Source: Chytriomyces cf. hyalinus JEL632
Taxonomy: Eukaryota > Chytridiomycota > Chytridiomycetes > Chytridiales > Chytriomycetaceae
DNA: 64,000 nt
Direction: 5' to 3'
Assembly (NCBI GenBank): GCA_025435555.1
Contig: JAIWWG010000012.1
Coordinates: 1-64,000, forward strand
The translations under genes were made by a program, and so were the position numbers. The notes beneath the pieces were generated by a model. It did no database searches and was not told where the DNA came from. It was given only the letters and a program-made list of their open reading frames with translations. Numbering within the stretch: the first letter of the stretch is position 1; each line of letters starts with the position of its first letter. Of this stretch, positions 46,550 to 56,192 are shown piece by piece.

Positions 46550-47986
46550 TCAGAATGCCAGCATTGCGAGGAATAAAGATGCCGTAAGTGTGTTTAGCTT
46601 TGCACCAGACTTGAGAACTGATCCTTCCGGTTTTGCCACAACCGGCTCCGGTTTCTTTGATCCAGTAGCTGCCTCGCCGGCTTTCCCAGCTTCAATTGCC
46701 GCGCCGCCTTCTTTCGCGCCTACTTCTCCGGCTGCTTTTTTGCCAGCTTCCCCTTCCATCGTCATTTCCCCTTCCTCTTTGGTAGCGCCTTCCTGTTTGA
46801 CACCACCTTCTCCCGCTCCACCCTCCATGGCTCCTTTGACTCCAGCCTCCTTATTCTCTGCACCCCCAGCTTTACCCTCACCTTTCATTTCACCTTCCTT
46901 GCCTTCCCCTTTTGGTGCTCCACCCTCCTTTTTCTCACCTCCTTCACTCTTCATCCCTCCTTTCATTTCCCCTTCTTTTCCCTCTGCTTTCTTTTCCCCC
47001 TCCGCTTCGCCTTCTTTCTTTTCTCCTTCAACACCACCTTCTTTCTTCATTTCACCCTCCCCTCCCGCTTCTTTCTTTTCGCCTACTTCACTACCTTCTT
47101 TCTTCTCGCCCTCGCCACCGGCTTCCTTTTTCTCACCCCCTTCAGTCTTCATCTCGCCTTCTTTGCCCTCTCCTTTTTTCTCACTTTCACTGGCTTCTTT
47201 TTTCCCACCTTCAACACCACTTTCTTTCATTTCTCCCTCTCCTCCCTCTTTCTTTTCTCCCTCTCCGCCTACTTTCTTTTCTCCTTCGCCGCCGGCTTCT
47301 TTCTTTTCACCTCCTTCCTTCTCCGCACCCTCTTTCTTTTCTCCGCCTTCTTTCTTCATCTCACCTTCTTTCATGGCACCTTCCTTTTCACCACCCTCCT
47401 TCTTTTCTCCCTCACCGCCAGCTTCTTTCTTGCCACCTTCAGCACCTTCTTTCTTCTCACCACCTTCTTTCTTCTCACCACCTTCTTTCTTCTCACCACC
47501 TTCTTTCTTCTCGCCACCTTCTTTCTTCTCACCACCTTCACCGCCAGCTTCTTTTTCTTTCTTTTCTCCCTCACCGCCAGCTTCTTTCTTTGCACCTTCA
47601 GCACCACCTTCCTTCTGTTCAATTCCGCCTTCTCCCTTCATTTCTCCCTCTTCCTTTTTTCCTTCACCGCTAGCAACGCGAATGCCGCCTTCACCACCAC
47701 CACCTTCACCACGCCCTTCCTGCTCCCCACCTCTTCCAACAGCACAACCAATAAAAGAAAAACTGGTAGAACAAACTTCCGTGACAAGACAGCGTTCAGT
47801 AAGTTTCCAGAAACTCGAGCTGCCCGGTTCAGCGAAGCAAATGTAGAGTGCGTTTCCTTCACATAGGTATTCGCCAATTAAGCAGAACACGGCGCGAGGT
47901 TCGAGGTTGTTGTTGTTGTTGATGGGAGCGGCGGAGGTTGAGAGGGTTAATGTTGTTGCGGCAATGAGGAGAGTGAGTGGATGCAT
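46550..47986 (-). CDS. Secreted K/E/G-repeat protein with CBM19-like Cys module and GPI-type tail (copy A)
   Basis: 478 residues. Signal peptide MHPLTLLIAATTLTLSTSAAP, then a six-Cys module (CLIGEYLCEGNALYICF...W..TERCLVTEVC...IGC). The spacing resembles the CBM19 chitin-binding module. About 330 residues follow of low-complexity Lys/Glu/Gly repeats built on KKEGGE and GGEGEKKE, then EPVVAKPEGSVLKSG and a hydrophobic C-terminus LTASLFLAMLAF as for GPI anchoring. The repeat is hydrophilic with a mix of charges and should be disordered. Predicted location is the cell wall or surface. The opposite strand is open for 418 codons only because GAA/AAG/GGC codons reverse to Ser/Phe/Pro codons. Paralogous to the gene at 49.2-50.5 kb. 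Confidence 0.85.
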   Translation of the reverse strand: MHPLTLLIAATTLTLSTSAAPINNNNNLEPRAVFCLIGEYLCEGNALYICFAEPGSSSFWKLTERCLVTEVCSTSFSFIGCAVGRGGEQEGRGEGGGGEGGIRVASGEGKKEEGEMKGEGGIEQKEGGAEGAKKEAGGEGEKKEKEAGGEGGEKKEGGEKKEGGEKKEGGEKKEGGEKKEGAEGGKKEAGGEGEKKEGGEKEGAMKEGEMKKEGGEKKEGAEKEGGEKKEAGGEGEKKVGGEGEKKEGGEGEMKESGVEGGKKEASESEKKGEGKEGEMKTEGGEKKEAGGEGEKKEGSEVGEKKEAGGEGEMKKEGGVEGEKKEGEAEGEKKAEGKEGEMKGGMKSEGGEKKEGGAPKGEGKEGEMKGEGKAGGAENKEAGVKGAMEGGAGEGGVKQEGATKEEGEMTMEGEAGKKAAGEVGAKEGGAAIEAGKAGEAATGSKKPEPVVAKPEGSVLKSGAKLNTLTASLFLAMLAF

Positions 47987-48569
47987 TTTGATGGTTTTGT
48001 TTTCGTCTGATGCAGTGTGTATGCTATGTATGATGTAGCTGGTAATGCTATGCAGTTGGGTAGTTTGACGGGGTGAGTGGGAAGCTGTCGCTTTTATGGA
48101 AATTAAAGTGCAATGAAAAGTAAATTTAAATTTGTAATTTGTAAAAATTTGGTGGTGTCACGTCACAATGCAAAGTAATAATTGGTTTGGTTTTGTGTGT
48201 GATGGAATTGTTTATCATGAGAATGTGAGAAGAGAGTCGAACGGTGTGTTTTTTGTTCGGGGGGGGGGGGGGAAGCGATGGCAGGGGAGGGTAGTGAGGG
48301 TAGAGAGAATGGGGAGACGGAGTAGCACGCGGGAGGTCAGCAGGATCTGAGACTGGGTCTGTCTGTCTGCTTCCTTCAGATACTACCAGGGAGGGAGGGA
48401 GGGCTTGCTATTGCTCTTTCTCATTGCCATTCGAGCATTATGTCAGAAAAATAAAACCATAATGACGTGTGTCAAGAGAGACACGGCATCACACTAATCC
48501 ATGTCTCGGCAGCTGTGCCGCATTCTAACTGAAAGAATTGTTGAAGTTTTGCATCAGCGCGTCAAGAAT
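47987..48569. other. Spacer, with a G13 run
   Basis: Upstream region of copy A. Contains a 13-nt G homopolymer at about 48259-48271 and GGGA repeats near 48390. No gene seen. Confidence 0.4.
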
Positions 48570-49078
48570 AATAAAGTTGCACGACAATCCCTGTCCACGA
48601 AAATCCCAAAAAATGGTTGAACGCGACACTGAGATCAACTCTGAACTTTCAACTGCGAGCGTTGCAGTTTGCGCCGTATTTTGTGATTGTGAATGGAGCC
48701 CACAAGAGTAACTATACGGGAGACATTTACGCTGTGTTGCAGAGTTTGGATGATAACCTTCAAAGCAACGTTCGCAAAATTATTGTCGTTTCTGTGGGCC
48801 TGTTTGTTGCAATGGTTTTTATAAGTTGTGTTCTTACGTATTTTTCTGTGAGTGTTCCGTTGGCAAAGATAACTTCAATCATGATTGATGTGAGTTTTGT
48901 TTTTCATTGTTTTTCTTTTTGTTGTTCTGACAGCTATTTTTTTCTCAAAACGCAACCAGCTTTGACTTTGCCGCGTACAAAAACATGGAAAAACAGTTTT
49001 GCTCGCACATTACCGAACTCGCGACAATGGAAAAAGTGTTTTACCGTGTGATTGGAAGTTTGCGCATTCGATCCGAAT
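48570..49078 (+). pseudogene. Fragment of a membrane sensor protein (extracellular domain, TM, HAMP-like linker)
   Basis: The frame KKWLNATLRSTLNFQLRALQFAPYFVIVNGAHKSNYTGDIYAVLQSL leads to one membrane span (IIVVSVGLFVAMVFISCVLTYFSV) and VPLAKITSIMID. A GTGAGT...TTCTGACAG intron (about 48889-48940) follows, then LFFSQNATSFDFAAYKNMEKQFCSHITELATMEKVFYRVIGSLRI and a stop. The order (periplasmic-type domain, TM, post-TM helix with DFAAYK...E...ME.VF) is that of chytrid Cache-type receptors that normally carry a cyclase or kinase domain. Both the N-terminal exons and the output domain are missing here, and the 3' end abuts a decayed repeat. I regard it as a gene fragment. Confidence 0.5.
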
Positions 49079-49150
49079 GAATCAGGCCTTGAAAAGTGCG
49101 CCCGGAAACGAGAGCCACATTGGCAGCACGGCGGCGCCGAATCGCAGTCA
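49079..49150 (-). repeat. Decayed three-way-junction element
   Basis: Shares GGAAACGAGAG, an AATCAGGCC-like start and a GAATCGC end with the intact copies read on the opposite strand. Lies directly after the truncated sensor fragment's stop. Confidence 0.45.
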
Positions 49151-49243
49151 GAGAAAGCCGTTATAGAGAGTTATGATGCAAGGGGATACTTTTATTACAA
49201 CCAAAAAATAAAGCTAGGGGGATTATAGAGCAAAGACGTTTTT

Positions 49244-50533
49244 TTACAATGCAAATGCCATGACAAGGCCAGCTAGCGCTGATGCGGATACGAAATGCAA
49301 AGATGGCGTCGCTCCACTGATCAAAACTTGCTTCTTTTCTCCCTCAGGAAGAGCAGCGACAACCTCCTTCTTTGATGCCTTTTCGCCAGCAGCTTCTTTA
49401 CCCGCCATTTCCTTTTCACCAGCTTTACCGCCCGCGGTAAGTTTACCCTCTTCCTTGCCACCACCGACAGCTTCCTTTTTCTCACCGCCTTCTTTCATTG
49501 CTTCCATCTTTTCTCCACCCTCTTTCATTTCGCCAGCTTCCTTCTTCTCGCCCTTGGCTCCTTCTTCTTTTGCTTCACCCTTCTTTTCGCCCATTTCACT
49601 GCCCTCCATCATTCCTTCTCCACCTTCCATTTCTCTTTCTGCTTTGGGACCTTCAGTCTTTTTGCCACCCTTTTCCTTCTCCATTTCTCCCTCTTTTTCC
49701 TTCTCGCCACCTTCCTTCTTCTCGGTACCTTCCTTCTCGCCACCTTCTTTCTTTTCGCCTCCTTCCTTCTCGCCGCCTTCCTTCTTCTCAGCACCTTCAC
49801 TGCCCTCTTTCTTCATGCCTCCTTCCTTCTCGCCACCCTCCTTCTTCTCCGCGCCTTCACCACCTTCTTTTTTCTCCCCACCTTCACCGCCCTCTTTCTT
49901 CTCCCCGGCTTCTTTCCCTTCACCCTTCTCGCCTCCTTCCTTCTTTTCCCCACCTTCCTTGGCACCCTCCTTTTCAGCGCCTTCCTTCTTCTCACCTCCT
50001 GCTTCCTTTTTGCCACCTTCTTCCTTGGCTCCTTTTTCCCCACCTTCTTTGGCACCCTCTTTTTCACCTCCTTCCTTTTTCTCTCCGCCTTCCTTCTCGC
50101 CGGCACCTTCCTTCCTTTCTCCACCCTCCTTGGCACCCTTTTCTCCACCCTCTTTAGCACCTTCCTTGGCACCTTTCTCACCTCCTTCTTTAGCCCCCTT
50201 TTCACCCGCTTCTTTCCCTTCCTTCACACCTCCCTCTTTCGCACCTCTCACACCTCCTTCAACCTGTCCACCTTCAATTCGAGCACCACTGCCACTTGCC
50301 GGCGCACACCCAGCAAACCCATTCGGTCCATTCGCCATACACACAGTCTCAGCCCCGCATTGAGAATTCCTGATCCAAGAGCTCGTGGAATCACAAACGA
50401 GAAGCGCGTTTCCTTGACATGTGTAGCTTCCGGGTCTGCATCCGTCGGCGCGGGCGCCAATGCTGTTTGAGATGGGTCTGGCGTTGGAGGTTGCCGAGAG
50501 AAGGAGGATTGCGAATGCGAGTGGGGATGTCAT
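49244..50533 (-). CDS. Secreted K/E/G-repeat protein with CBM19-like Cys module and GPI-type tail (copy B)
   Basis: The start at 50533 (MTSPLAFAILLLSATSNARP) is preferred to 50581 because it begins the signal peptide directly. The six-Cys module CRPGSYTCQGNALLVCDSTSSWIRNSQCGAETVC...GFAGC matches copy A in spacing (C-x2-G-x3-C-x-GNAL-x2-C). Then come about 290 residues of KEGGEK/GGEKKEGA repeats and the hydrophobic end VSASALAGLVMAFAL. Same orientation as copy A, 1.3 kb apart across the sensor fragment, so a tandem duplication is likely. Repeat number differs. A chitin-bound, charged wall protein is a reasonable but untested inference. Confidence 0.85.
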   Translation of the reverse strand: MTSPLAFAILLLSATSNARPISNSIGARADGCRPGSYTCQGNALLVCDSTSSWIRNSQCGAETVCMANGPNGFAGCAPASGSGARIEGGQVEGGVRGAKEGGVKEGKEAGEKGAKEGGEKGAKEGAKEGGEKGAKEGGERKEGAGEKEGGEKKEGGEKEGAKEGGEKGAKEEGGKKEAGGEKKEGAEKEGAKEGGEKKEGGEKGEGKEAGEKKEGGEGGEKKEGGEGAEKKEGGEKEGGMKKEGSEGAEKKEGGEKEGGEKKEGGEKEGTEKKEGGEKEKEGEMEKEKGGKKTEGPKAEREMEGGEGMMEGSEMGEKKGEAKEEGAKGEKKEAGEMKEGGEKMEAMKEGGEKKEAVGGGKEEGKLTAGGKAGEKEMAGKEAAGEKASKKEVVAALPEGEKKQVLISGATPSLHFVSASALAGLVMAFAL

Positions 50534-51127
50534 TTTTGATGGTTCGATGGTACAGATTGCTGATGGTATTTGGATGTGCACGATGCTTGGGTTCGTTTGT
50601 TTGGGTGGCTGGGAAACGGAGCAGGCTGGCTATATATGGGATTTGGGTGGGAATGAAAGCTGGAATGAAGATGTCAATGAGTCAAGTCACGCTGCGGTTG
50701 AAACCAGGTTCAAAAACAATAAATTTTATTGGACAATTTTTTCACATTTTTTGACGTTTAATAAAATTTTAGCCGATGATTCATTGGCGCAGTTCATTAT
50801 GAACAACAAGAACAGGAAAAGATGTGACCGAAAAAGTGCTTCAATCGATGCCGTTTTGTAATGAGTTTAAACGGGTGTCATTAACTGAAATCGAGTTTAA
50901 ACAGGCTTTCATGAATGCCTAACAGCATCGAATATGGGCATTTACGCGTCTCATTTTCCTTTTTATTGTAAATAATTCGGATATCAAAACACAGAATAAA
51001 ACTTGGGATTTGATCGAAACGATTTCTAATGTCACATGATTCACCATTTCAAATCGACCTATAAATTGGCCCCAACTCCACCAACAACCCACATACAAAC
51101 CTCAACAAAGCAAATCGAAATCACATA
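50534..51127. other. Spacer between copy B and the SDR gene
   Basis: AT-rich, with several AATAAA-like motifs (50728, 50761). Nothing coding that I can support. Serves two divergent genes. Confidence 0.4.
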
Positions 51128-52111
51128 ATGGGATTTCTTCTCAACGCACTTTACAGCCAGTTGTTTGTGACGCCGCCAGCGCCAACCCACGACTTTAGCG
51201 GACAGACCGTGATCATCATCGGCGCCAACATTGGCCTTGGACTCGAAGCCGCCCGTCATATTGCCCGTTTAAATGTTGGACATCTGGTTCTCGGCGTTCG
51301 CACAGCCAGCAAAGGTGAAGCTGCCAAAAAGGACATTGTCTCATCAACCGGCATCAAGGAAGAATCCGTGTCTGTCCGCATTGTCGATCTGTCTTCCAAC
51401 AAGTCCGTGATTACCTTTTCAAACACAATTCAGGCCGAGTTTAAAAAGGTTGATGCTCTCCTTCTCAATGCTTCCATCTTGCCTTTCGAGTTTGCTTTGA
51501 ACGAGGACGGCGTAGAGTTGGGCGTCGCTACAAACGTGATTGGCACGTTTTTGTTGGCCCTGCTGATGCTGCCCCTCCTACGCAGTTCCGCCGCCATTTC
51601 AGGACACCCAGTCCACCTGTCCATCACAGCCTCCGAAGTCCATGGATTCACTACCCTCCCCGAAAAGAAGCATCCACACATCTTCACCGCTCTCAATGCG
51701 AAAGACTCGCCCGACTTTGCAGACCGTTACAACGTGACCAAGTTGATGCAAGTTCTTCTCGCCCGAGAACTCGCAAAAAGCGTGGACAGCGATAAAGTGA
51801 TTCTGAATTTCTTGAACCCGGGATTGTGTCATTCAAACCTGTCAAGCCCTGCCAAAGGATTCTCTTCATTCATGCTTGAAACGATCAAGTACTGGGTCGC
51901 ACGCACCACCGAGGTTGGATCCAGGACGCTGGTGCATGCGCTGACGATTGGAAAGGAGTCGCACGGTCAGTACCTGAGTTCCTGTAAAGTGGAGGAACCA
52001 GCGCCGTTTGTGTTGAGTGCTGAAGGAGCGACAGTGCAGAAGCGGTTGTGGGATGAGCTGAGTGATATTCTTGAAAGCGCGCGTCCTGGCATTCTGAGCA
52101 ACATTGCGTAA
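51128..52111 (+). CDS. Short-chain dehydrogenase/reductase (SDR), retinol-dehydrogenase-like
   Basis: 327 residues, single exon. Rossmann cofactor motif IIIGANIGLGLEAARHIA (GxxxGxG), DLSSNKSV, the NAS of DALLLNASIL (NAG position), NVIGTFLLALLMLPLL, SITASEVHG (catalytic Ser region) and YNVTKLMQVLLARELA with the catalytic YxxxK. NPGLCHSNLS follows as the PG motif. The family oxidises or reduces alcohol/ketone substrates with NAD(P)H. Members of this branch are common in fungi and often unassigned. The first 20 residues (MGFLLNALYSQLFVTPP) are mildly hydrophobic, possibly membrane-associating. Confidence 0.93.
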   Translation: MGFLLNALYSQLFVTPPAPTHDFSGQTVIIIGANIGLGLEAARHIARLNVGHLVLGVRTASKGEAAKKDIVSSTGIKEESVSVRIVDLSSNKSVITFSNTIQAEFKKVDALLLNASILPFEFALNEDGVELGVATNVIGTFLLALLMLPLLRSSAAISGHPVHLSITASEVHGFTTLPEKKHPHIFTALNAKDSPDFADRYNVTKLMQVLLARELAKSVDSDKVILNFLNPGLCHSNLSSPAKGFSSFMLETIKYWVARTTEVGSRTLVHALTIGKESHGQYLSSCKVEEPAPFVLSAEGATVQKRLWDELSDILESARPGILSNIA

Positions 52112-52393
52112 CCATTTTCTGTGATTGCTTTTTTTAGAAACACCTCATAAATCTGATAAAATTTCAATAAATTTTTGCGGCCGAAAAACCTTATTAAGCA
52201 AGAGAAAATTGCATTCATAACAGAAAATGAATGAACCTAAACGACTTGAAACTTACCGTTATTCATGTTGCAAAGAGAGATACAGGGAAAAATAAGCATC
52301 CGCAAAACGCCCCCACTTTCGCATCTTGCATTCCCTACGCCCACAAGCACTGCCATAATTACAACTACTGCATCCAGATACCACAATTCAATC

Positions 52394-54513
52394 ATGAAGT
52401 CGTACGTCATCCTGTTCCTATGCACTCTCGCTAGCCTGGCCCAACATGTTACGAGTGATTCGCTTCTTGATCCGTACACTTTGAATCACAGCCGTGACTT
52501 GCTTTCTTGCCCGACATTATCAAAGCGTGCAGAGGAAGAAAAAGCATCAGAAGTTCGAGGGGAACGAAAAGAAGGAGAAGGAGCCGAGCGAAATCTAGAA
52601 GGTGGCGAGAGAAAAGTTGAGGGTCCCGGTGGAGGCAAAGAGGGTGGCGAAAAAAAGAATGAAGGCGGCAGCGAAGGTAGAGTAACCAGCGATGGAGGCG
52701 AAAGAAAACCTGAAGGTGGTGAAAGGAATGAGGGTGGCGAGAAACGAGTTGGAGGTGGTGAAAGCAGGGAAGGTGGTGAAAGAAAAGCTGAGGGAGCGGG
52801 TGAAATCAAAGAAGGTGGCGAAAAAAAGAACGAAGGCGCCCGGGAAGGAAAGAGAAAAGCAGAAGGCGGTGAAGCGAGAGAGGGTGGGGAGAAAAAAGTT
52901 GGCAGTGAAGCCAAGGAGGGCGGAGAACGAGGCATTGAAAGTGGCGAAAGAAAAGCAGAGGGAGAAAGAAAGGAAGGTGGGGGAAAAAAGGCTGAAGGAG
53001 GTGAAGGCAGAAAGACACAGGAAGGTGGTGAGGGTAGAGAAGCTGGCGAAAAAAGAGTCGGCGGCGAACAGCGTGAACGCAGTGAAAAATCAGTGGGAGA
53101 AGAAAGACCTGGACGTGAGTGCGAGATTTTTAAAGCTCCTTTTGTGATAATTACTGACTATTTGGCACTTCAGTTCCCCTCATTTTGCGCGAAGACTTTA
53201 CTTTCCCAGCCCAAGCCATTTCTCGATTTTCTCAGCAGCTTGGAATTCGAGAATCCATATGTCGCACAGTCATTTCTGACATATCTGTCGGTGCTAGCGT
53301 CCAGCAAATTCAAAGAGAGCGAGGCGTTACACCAGATGTCATCGGCTCGCTGGCGTTTACGTGCTCCCGATTTGTGCCTTTGAACCAGCCTCTTCATTTT
53401 GCATTTTCGAATGCCGTCGCATCCGTCACTGAACGAAATCAGATTGAACGAGGAAATTCAGTGGGAGGACTTGAATGGAGAAATGGCGGAATTTGGTGGA
53501 ACGGGCGTGTTATTGTCGACGGCCCGTTCGTCAACGACATCTCACGCCAAGTCTGTCTTCAGCAACCTGTGTGTGGTCAAGTAATTCGCGACATTGGCGG
53601 ATTGCGAGTTGGATCAAACGTGATCGGTTCAGCGCAAATTCTTGCTCGACGGTATGGAATCCGGCCGGCGCATGTTGTTCAAATTGCATCCCTGTGCTCG
53701 CCGCGGTTTTCGCGTTTCCAGCAATTTTATCCGCGTTTCAATTCGATTTCGCGCCTTCGTTCGAGATTCCCCTGGACCAACAACTTGAACTGCCGCATCG
53801 GAAACGGCGGCCAAGTAATTTCAGGAGGAAGTCAAATCTTCACTGGCGGTCAAATTTCTGGAAACGGTCGAACCATTTTTAGCAGCGGCAGAGGAAGCAA
53901 CAACCCCATCATCATCGTCCAAGAAGGAATTCAACCGCGCGTCAGATACTTTAGCTCACGTCTCTCTATCCCTTACAACAGAGGCTCCGACTGCATCACC
54001 CGCATCCTCAACCAAATCCAATCATACGGGTTCAACCGCCTCGCCGAACCCAACAACACTGACACACAAAACATGTTGATGGACATTATCAGCGAAATCA
54101 CGCTTCAAAACGAAACTTTGAGCAAAGCGACGCCACAAGAATTGCCCAACTTGATTCAACAGGTTGCACTCAAATTCGATGCACCGATTCAGTCAATCCC
54201 GAAAATTTCCAAAAATGTTGCTGAAACCATGGTGGAGGAAAAAGTGGCGAGTGGGCCTGTGTACTTGTCTTTTAAGGCGATTTCAGATTTGATTACTGGC
54301 CCGGCGAAGGATGCAGAGGCTGGGATGAACTTGAATCGCGTTGCGAGCAATCCAAGCAGTGCGTCTGGGACAGGGAATGCAACAAAGTATATGCCATCTG
54401 CAGCAAAAAACGCCACACCATCTGCAGCAGATGAAGCCATGAATGCAAGTAGCGCACTTCGAGTTTGTACGTCCATGGCCAGTGCTGCCTTTGTTTTAGT
54501 GGTGTTGATTTGA
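52394..54513 (+). CDS. Secreted K/E/G-repeat protein with a C-terminal globular domain and GPI-type tail (copy C), two exons
   Basis: The start at 52394 (MKSYVILFLCTLASLAQHVTS) is a signal peptide; an upstream in-frame Met at 52265 would bury it. Residues about 50-240 are Glu/Gly/Lys/Arg repeats (GGERKAEGGE, KEGGEKKNEG). A 59-nt intron (53115-53173) splits a Leu codon. Exon 2 encodes a Cys-containing domain with two related units, FTFPAQAISRFSQQLGIRESICRTVISDISVG...RERGVTPDVIGSLAFTCSRF and ISRQVCLQQPVCGQVIRDIGGLRVGSNVIGSAQILARRYGIRPAHVVQIASLCS. A Gly/Ser-rich RNP-like stretch, a helical region and a hydrophobic C-terminus follow. No CBM19-like module is present. A decayed copy of its core lies at 16.4-16.7 kb. 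Confidence 0.8.
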
Positions 54514-54712
54514 ATTCAGTTTTGGCATTTTCCCATTCTTACATTATGCAATAAACTGCACTTGGTCATCTATTCAGCGTCATCTTGAAAACTCCTGAAA
54601 CGCAGCATGGGTTAGAAATTGCGTATGAATGGATTTACATTTTTTTTGTTGGGTTTGTAAATCTGAGTCTCACCCCGAACAGCCTTCAACACTTTTATCT
54701 TCAGTCCAGATC

Positions 54713-55930
54713 ATGTCGGACTGTAAACACAGCAAGTTGTATTTCTCCGCTGCTATTTTACGTCCTCGGCTGTTGAAAGCAATGCTCACGGCAATACGAA
54801 ATTCGCGCGAGTTGAATCAGACTGTTCGTGCTATCCATCAATGAAACCCATCATCAACACCAGCACTGCAAACGCCTGCATAACTATTTGAAAACGCGTC
54901 ATACCTGAGATGGAGCATTCTCACCTCTCCGCGCTGAAGTAGTTGACCAGTCAATCATTTCCGATGCTCGCTCGAAGCGCCATTTGTTCGTTGAGCTTGA
55001 TTCGAACCAGCGCAATCCTTGAGTATCTAAGGATTTCTCTCACAGAAGACTTTTTCGAAATTGGACCAAGTCAAAGTTTAGCCGCAGCCCTTCTCCCTGT
55101 GGGCAGCGATTGCCAGCAACTCGTTCGATCTGAAGGTGTTGTGCGAGTTGTTGCTGGAAGAGATGTCGTGTGCTGGCGATCGGAAGTTGATGTCTGGCCT
55201 CAATGGACGGATTCATTGAACAAGGTAAGCAGCTCTTTCCATCTGCGACTGATTTAAGCTGTAGGTGTAGTTTTATGATCCAATCGATCAAGAGCGAGAC
55301 ATTGAGATCAAAGGCTGCCACGTGACCAGGTTTCAGAAGTAGATGCCAAAACCAACGGCCCTCATCTCTGTCCGTGATCCTAACGAAACTGCATTCACTC
55401 TTGCAACTGGTGATGTCGTCGCTGTAGATTTGGTCTTGGACTGTATCGCCCAAAAAGTGGAAACCAATGGCAAATTGGGAGTGCATATATCTTGAAGCAA
55501 GATGTTTTGGCCCAATGTTACGAGCAACTGAAGGAAGAGGAACGCCAATAAAAGACTCCATTTTCATACGGTTCTAATTCGGCCGACTTCACGCACTTGA
55601 CCGCTTCCACCGAGCATTGTTCATGTCAGTCTGGACTTGTCTTGTGTTTGCTGTCTCTTCCTTTGGCCAGTTTCACTTTGTGGACATTCATCCATTCGGA
55701 GACGGCAATGGGCGCATCTGCCGCTATTTATCACAGCGAATTCTGGACTGGGTTTTGCCGTTTCGATTCCCGATGTTCAATGATCGCGATCGTCATCTCA
55801 CAACATTGATGACGCAACCTGCCAGCACTTGAGGCGCCAAAGCTGTTATTGGAACTTCTTTTAGACGAAGCCGTAGAATGGTTTAAGGGCATTTTCTTTG
55901 CGCTGAAACTGAGCATGAGTTCAAGGCAGT
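54713..55930 (+). pseudogene. Decayed Fic-domain gene
   Basis: The Fic core is clear at 55671-55800: FHFVDIHPFGDGNGRICRYL (motif HPFxxGNGR) and LPFRFPMFNDRDRHLTTLMTQ. Fic proteins transfer AMP or related groups to hydroxyl side chains. The next expected helix (PKLLLELLLDEAVEWF, about 55835-55880) is in a different frame. Candidate upstream exons (MSDCKHSKLYFSAAILRPRLL from 54713, LHALDRFHRALF near 55590) do not join without breaks. The 3' end runs into the Harbinger fragment. Probably inactive. Confidence 0.6.
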
Positions 55931-55954
55931 TGTGCAGTCACTTTGGGATTCGGT

Positions 55955-56188
55955 TGTCACAGTTGGGGACTCGGATCCTCCTGCAGAGGTTCTTGTCGAT
56001 GAGCAAGATAGTTATGCAAAGAATCATCATTAACAAGGCTTTCTTGATGATGCGTTCAAGCTCCTGCCTTCGGGTCAAAGGAGGCATGGTCATTTTGGTG
56101 ACGATTTGACTGTTCTGTGCGAGTTGATTAGCTGTCGTGAGAACATGTTAGGGCTCTTCTTACATACCGAATGCCCTGGGCATCATTG
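55955..56188 (-). mobile_element. PIF/Harbinger fragment, inverted partial copy of 9312-9540
   Basis: The reverse complement matches 9312-9540 over about 230 bp. Shared strings include CCAGGGCATT, GACAGCTAATCAACT, GTCACCAAAATGACCAT, CAAGAAAACCTTGTTAATGA (one mismatch) and CTCATCGACAAGAACCTCTG. It lies between the Fic remnant and the GPCR2 stop codon (56193). Confidence 0.75.
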
Positions 56189-56192
56189 TTTT

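Noticed and set aside
46590-47846. 418-codon plus-strand frame rich in Ser/Pro/Phe
   Set aside because: It is the antisense of the K/E/G repeat gene. GAA, AAG and GGC codons reverse to TTC, CTT and GCC, so the frame stays open by composition.
49260-50363. 367-codon plus-strand frame rich in Ser/Pro/Phe
   Set aside because: Antisense of copy B for the same reason; no signal peptide or splice logic.
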